A stretch of DNA of 8,841 nucleotides from contig CAMBDN010000096.1 in assembly GCA_945865355.1 (NCBI GenBank), forward strand, positions 1 to 8,841. Direction: 5' to 3'. The position numbers and the translations under genes were made by a program. Below the pieces are notes generated by a model. The model was given only the letters and a program-made list of their open reading frames with translations. It was not told where the DNA came from and searched no databases. This document shows positions 7,601 to 8,841 of this stretch, piece after piece (positions within the stretch are counted from its first letter, which is position 1; each line of letters begins with the position of its first letter). This stretch comes from Legionella genomosp. 1 (GTDB taxonomy: Bacteria; Pseudomonadota; Gammaproteobacteria; Legionellales; Legionellaceae).

Positions 7601-8019
7601 TTATGAATGGGCTGCTGACTGATTTCGTGTTTTTTATGGTCAAGGACAATCAATTTACTTTGATAATCAGTAAACCGCTCTTTAAACGCTGAGTTTGTAA
7701 TGACAACGGGATTATTATTATCAGTTAGAGTAAATAATAGTCGTGTATCGGGGTGTAAGGGATCTAATGGCACATAAATACTGCCCGCCTTCAAAATAGC
7801 GATAATAACGCAGAGAAGATCGATCGATCGTTCCATGCAGATGGCGACTTGAATTTCAGGCTCAACACCCATTTCAAGTAAGTAATGAGCCAGTTGATTT
7901 GATCTTTCATTGAGTTGTTGATAGGTGATTGATTCATTGTCAAAAACGATCGCAATATTGGCCGGGGTTCGTTTAACTTGTTCTTCAAATAGGCCGTGTA
8001 TGCTGTCCTGAATATCCAT
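4651..8019 (-). CDS. Single-module NRPS with A-PCP-C order, predicted to load Asn, 1122 aa
   Basis: Residues count from ATG 8017-8019. Adenylation domain (~5-500): A2 LKAGSIYVPLDP, A3 YTSGSTGKPKG (155-165), A5 NEYGPTEATV (296-305), A7 YKTGDL (389-394), A8 GRIDNQVKIRGFRIEPGEIE (407-426), A10 NGKLDR (497-502). Carrier domain (~516-588): FFELGGHSL, phosphopantetheine Ser553. Condensation domain (~606-1090): LTDFQLLLW (615-623), a C3-like PHIISDN (743-749) with the catalytic second His (744) and Asp748 kept but the first His replaced by Pro and the Gly by Asn, VGCFLKL (900-906) and PHQQCSSLVKL (935-945). The aligned pocket D201 M202 T205 K244 I271 G273 E297 V305 A306 K499 is close to the published Asn code. 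There is no N-terminal condensation domain, thioesterase or reductase, so the last domain probably couples the loaded residue to an acceptor in trans. A TTG four codons upstream (8029-8031) is possible, but AGGAG abuts it and sits 12 nt from the ATG. No MbtH or phosphopantetheinyl transferase gene is in the window. Confidence 0.93.
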   Translation of the reverse strand: MDIQDSIHGLFEEQVKRTPANIAIVFDNESITYQQLNERSNQLAHYLLEMGVEPEIQVAICMERSIDLLCVIIAILKAGSIYVPLDPLHPDTRLLFTLTDNNNPVVITNSAFKERFTDYQSKLIVLDHKKHEISQQPIHNLDAVLVPQQLAYVIYTSGSTGKPKGTLVEHRSVVNYCRWFADYTDCQPLDRIDFSSNYIFDMAVTTSIVPLMIGLTIVICNDEIKKEVRYYLKYLESNQVNIIKVTPSYFKVLLHEVKNNPLALPDLKNIILGGENLPTADCSAWLATYPEHRLFNEYGPTEATVAVSQYKISANDIPSLGASIPIGQPGPNMDCYIIKDNTQLVTDGDIGELFIGGDCLARGYLNQPELTQNQFVTSPFSPDENKRLYKTGDLCRRLPDGMIEYIGRIDNQVKIRGFRIEPGEIERCLITHPTIKDVVVLAQKDEFHEKLIAYYILNNINIAPNVSQLQQYLGMSLPQYMIPAAFVRIEAFPLTTNGKLDRQALPIPRFTTNQHYLAPSTAMEKTLAKIWAEELGLKLIGIEDNFFELGGHSLSAARIISKINSTLSKEITLRQFYEAATIMKLLSVVYDEKNIDEKPAALHTLLHDEHALLPLTDFQLLLWLSNTFEPKAKKLNILARKRLKGRLDKDAIMFAFNAVLKKHEILLYQVLKFRPAQRVQKDLHFTIIERNLAPLTEQECELALRSSVNELEYYSNWHKDAPLLTARLFHLKDNETELQICMPHIISDNVSPHIIFSDLSIFYLRYHEQATIDTVSIDKRYRDYQENEQLYSQETANRDTIFWEKYLGDAHLFAFSPEYIVKNMAAAGLSYSTYTEIPEEALNKLQQFCAENCISINDGLCAVLSLALVNCCGGFTDETKNIFMNIVKSTRGNQFYDETVGCFLKLEPIKVGLNKTSNLISLSKQIHQSTIDTAPHQQCSSLVKLACIHTVRQKKNIIKRYLVKTLVYLYTKILPTPNIDRNTLNMCHRLTTVNNSNYFAININVHQSFIAGTKSPHTEELFGLNSKQLKKNHFDLLKIDRFLDVCLLRDDSQNTPYIVISANLIPSFRAKIAQEVIRIIEVETLLNLTETKSQFEGLSDRMIERVNSRKSPAEWVAGVADN

Positions 8020-8031
8020 CCTAACGTCCAA

Positions 8032-8036
8032 CTCCT
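8032..8036 (-). promoter_or_regulatory. Shine-Dalgarno AGGAG deciding the NRPS start
   Basis: AGGAG on the - strand, inside a longer purine run AGAGAGGAG (8032-8040), touches the TTG at 8029-8031 directly and lies 12 nt from the ATG at 8017-8019. A site with no spacer cannot serve the TTG, so the ATG is preferred. A spacing of 12 nt is longer than ideal. Confidence 0.5.
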
Positions 8037-8215
8037 CTCTCTTCAGTTGTTCTGCTACTTTTGTTATGCGTAGCGGGTTAGCCTTTAGTTTGCCGATGTT
8101 GCAAATCGATCATTGAGATTCTAAGCGAATTAGAGTCCCGAAAATTATTCGCGTCTAGTATATACCCATTCCACTTGAAGATCTTGGTTTTTCGCTACAG
8201 CCCTTTCGCTAGGGT
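8037..8215. other. NRPS upstream/leader region
   Basis: With the ribosome-binding site, about 184-195 bp separate the 164-aa gene from the NRPS start. A candidate -10 box TATACT lies on the - strand at 8157-8162 (5 of 6 matches), but no good -35 box is at the right distance. The NRPS frame stays open upstream to a TGA (8110-8112) without an ATG or GTG start. Two competing dyads lie at 8117-8137 and 8125-8152, and a repeat-like block at 8161-8229. Confidence 0.35.
8117..8152. repeat. Two overlapping dyads in the NRPS leader
   Basis: The first dyad pairs GATTCTAA (8117-8124) with TTAGAGTC (8130-8137) around GCGAA, with one mismatch on the - strand. The second pairs GCGAAT (8125-8130) with ATTCGC (8147-8152) across 16 nt. 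They share bases, so only one could form at a time. Neither is followed by a T-run on the - strand. Confidence 0.3.
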
Positions 8216-8229
8216 TTAAAGGTGGAAGC
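8161..8229. repeat. Repeat-like, dyad-rich block overlapping the stop of the 164-aa gene
   Basis: The outer inverted repeat TTCCAC (8169-8174) / GTGGAA (8222-8227) encloses a palindrome AAGATCTT (8178-8185), two direct copies of TTCGCTA (8191-8197 and 8205-8211), and a short stem CCCT/AGGG (8201-8204 and 8211-8214). The right arm lies inside the last codons of the 164-aa gene. This organisation resembles small intergenic palindromic elements present in many copies in some bacterial genomes; copy number cannot be judged from one window. It may also act as a 3' end for the upstream gene. Confidence 0.35.
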
Positions 8230-8710
8230 TTATGTCCTGGCTTTTGCTAGCAATGTTTTCGCTGCTATCGATGGCATATTTAATCAGTGACTCTCGAACT
8301 TTTTCAGTACTCGAAAATCCAAAAGAATTAAAGGAGGCTATCAAAGAATAATCCGGCTCTTGATCTAAATTTTTTTGTTGAAGATAAATTTCATCAATCC
8401 AATCAATACATTCCATAATTTGCATGAAGTTGAATGATTGTAAACTCACATCGTTATCTTTTTTTGCTAAAAGCATCGCTTGCCAATAAACTTCGGCGAC
8501 TAAAAACCAAATTGCACTTTGATAGTTTGGGTTATTTATAGCAAGAGGATCATGACGTTGTTTCAATATTTTCACAACCAATTGAGAGAGCCAGGAAATT
8601 TTTTCAGACGGGTTCTCCCAAACTTCTGATTGTTTGGAGATTAAGTGATGACGAAATTCATGCAAATTTGCTATCAATGTACTGGGTCTTTTAAAAAAGT
8701 CACTTGCCAT
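8216..8710 (-). CDS. Hypothetical soluble protein, 164 aa
   Basis: Not recognised. It has no signal peptide and no membrane segment; the composition is mixed and charged, and most of it looks alpha-helical, for example LIANLHEFRHHLI (12-24), WLSQLVVKILKQR (40-52), SAIWFLVAEVYWQAMLLAKK (65-84) and MQIMECIDWIDEIYLQQK (96-113). Five Trp residues (31, 40, 68, 76, 104) suggest a packed hydrophobic core. A Ser/Phe-rich stretch (123-135) precedes a last helix, and the final residues SFHL are coded within the dyad-rich block at 8161-8229. The ATG at 8708-8710 has AGG four nt upstream, a close but usable ribosome binding site. It is on the same strand as the NRPS and ends 196 bp before its start. A cytosolic accessory or regulatory role is possible, but nothing in the sequence identifies one. 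Confidence 0.65.
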   Translation of the reverse strand: MASDFFKRPSTLIANLHEFRHHLISKQSEVWENPSEKISWLSQLVVKILKQRHDPLAINNPNYQSAIWFLVAEVYWQAMLLAKKDNDVSLQSFNFMQIMECIDWIDEIYLQQKNLDQEPDYSLIASFNSFGFSSTEKVRESLIKYAIDSSENIASKSQDISFHL

Positions 8711-8841
8711 CTAACCTATATTTCGCACCAAAAATAAGACTTTTAAGACTTAACCTGGTTGTTTTTAATTGAAAACGAACTATTTAAGAGCAATATATTC
8801 ACAGTATCAGGTCGGCTACAGCAAAAGATGATACTCATTTT
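8711..8841. other. Upstream region of the 164-aa gene at the right edge
   Basis: 131 AT-rich bp with no gene. A near-tandem direct repeat, AAGTCTTA then AGTCTTA on the - strand (about 8736-8753), lies ~25-45 nt before the start codon and could be a regulator site. No convincing -35/-10 pair was found. Confidence 0.3.

Noticed and set aside
8032..8109. In-frame open extension of the NRPS upstream, as a longer N-terminus or the end of a lost upstream module
   Set aside because: No ATG or GTG start in the 26 codons, a TGA precedes it, and the encoded residues show no condensation-domain motif; the adenylation domain already starts at its usual place after the ATG.
8078..8113. Eleven-codon ORF in the NRPS leader (ATG to TAA), as a possible leader peptide
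   Set aside because: No convincing ribosome binding site and no run of a single amino acid codon that would suggest attenuation.

Overview
The window is AT-rich (estimated by eye at about 40% G+C) and looks like a Gram-negative chromosome. It encodes an OmpA/OmpW-type small outer-membrane barrel protein with a C-terminal Phe, an inner-membrane GT39-type glycosyltransferase and an RND/MMPL exporter. Base composition, codon use and the small Cys-rich secreted protein suggest a gammaproteobacterium, possibly of the order Legionellales. That placement is an impression, not a demonstrated fact.

Layout from left to right: (1) the 3' part of a GT39/ArnT-like membrane glycosyltransferase on the + strand (1-951), cut by the left edge; (2) a short convergent gap (952-1070); (3) four genes all on the - strand, transcribed right to left: a single-module nonribosomal peptide synthetase (NRPS; 4651-8019), a 111-aa secreted Cys-rich protein (4203-4538), a 220-aa outer-membrane beta-barrel (3459-4121) and a 750-aa MMPL/RND transporter (1071-3323); (4) a 184-195 bp leader and repeat-like region upstream of the NRPS; (5) a 164-aa soluble protein of unknown function (8216-8710), also on the - strand; (6) 131 bp of upstream DNA at the right edge. 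No tRNA, rRNA, CRISPR array, transposase or phage gene was seen.

The most interesting gene is the NRPS. It has the unusual minimal order adenylation - carrier protein - condensation, with no upstream condensation domain, no thioesterase and no reductase. Its adenylation pocket, read by aligning to GrsA-PheA, is D-M-T-K-I-G-E-V-A-K, very close to the classical asparagine code D-L-T-K-L-G-E-V-G-K. The terminal condensation domain keeps the catalytic second His and the Asp of HHxxxDG but reads PHIISDN. A reasonable model is that the protein loads Asn (or a close analogue) and its last domain couples it to an acceptor supplied in trans or a small soluble nucleophile. 

The genes downstream on the same strand encode a secreted protein, an outer-membrane protein and an MMPL exporter, so a make-and-export locus is possible. 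However, the gaps (112, 81 and 135 bp) are large enough for independent promoters, so co-transcription is not shown.
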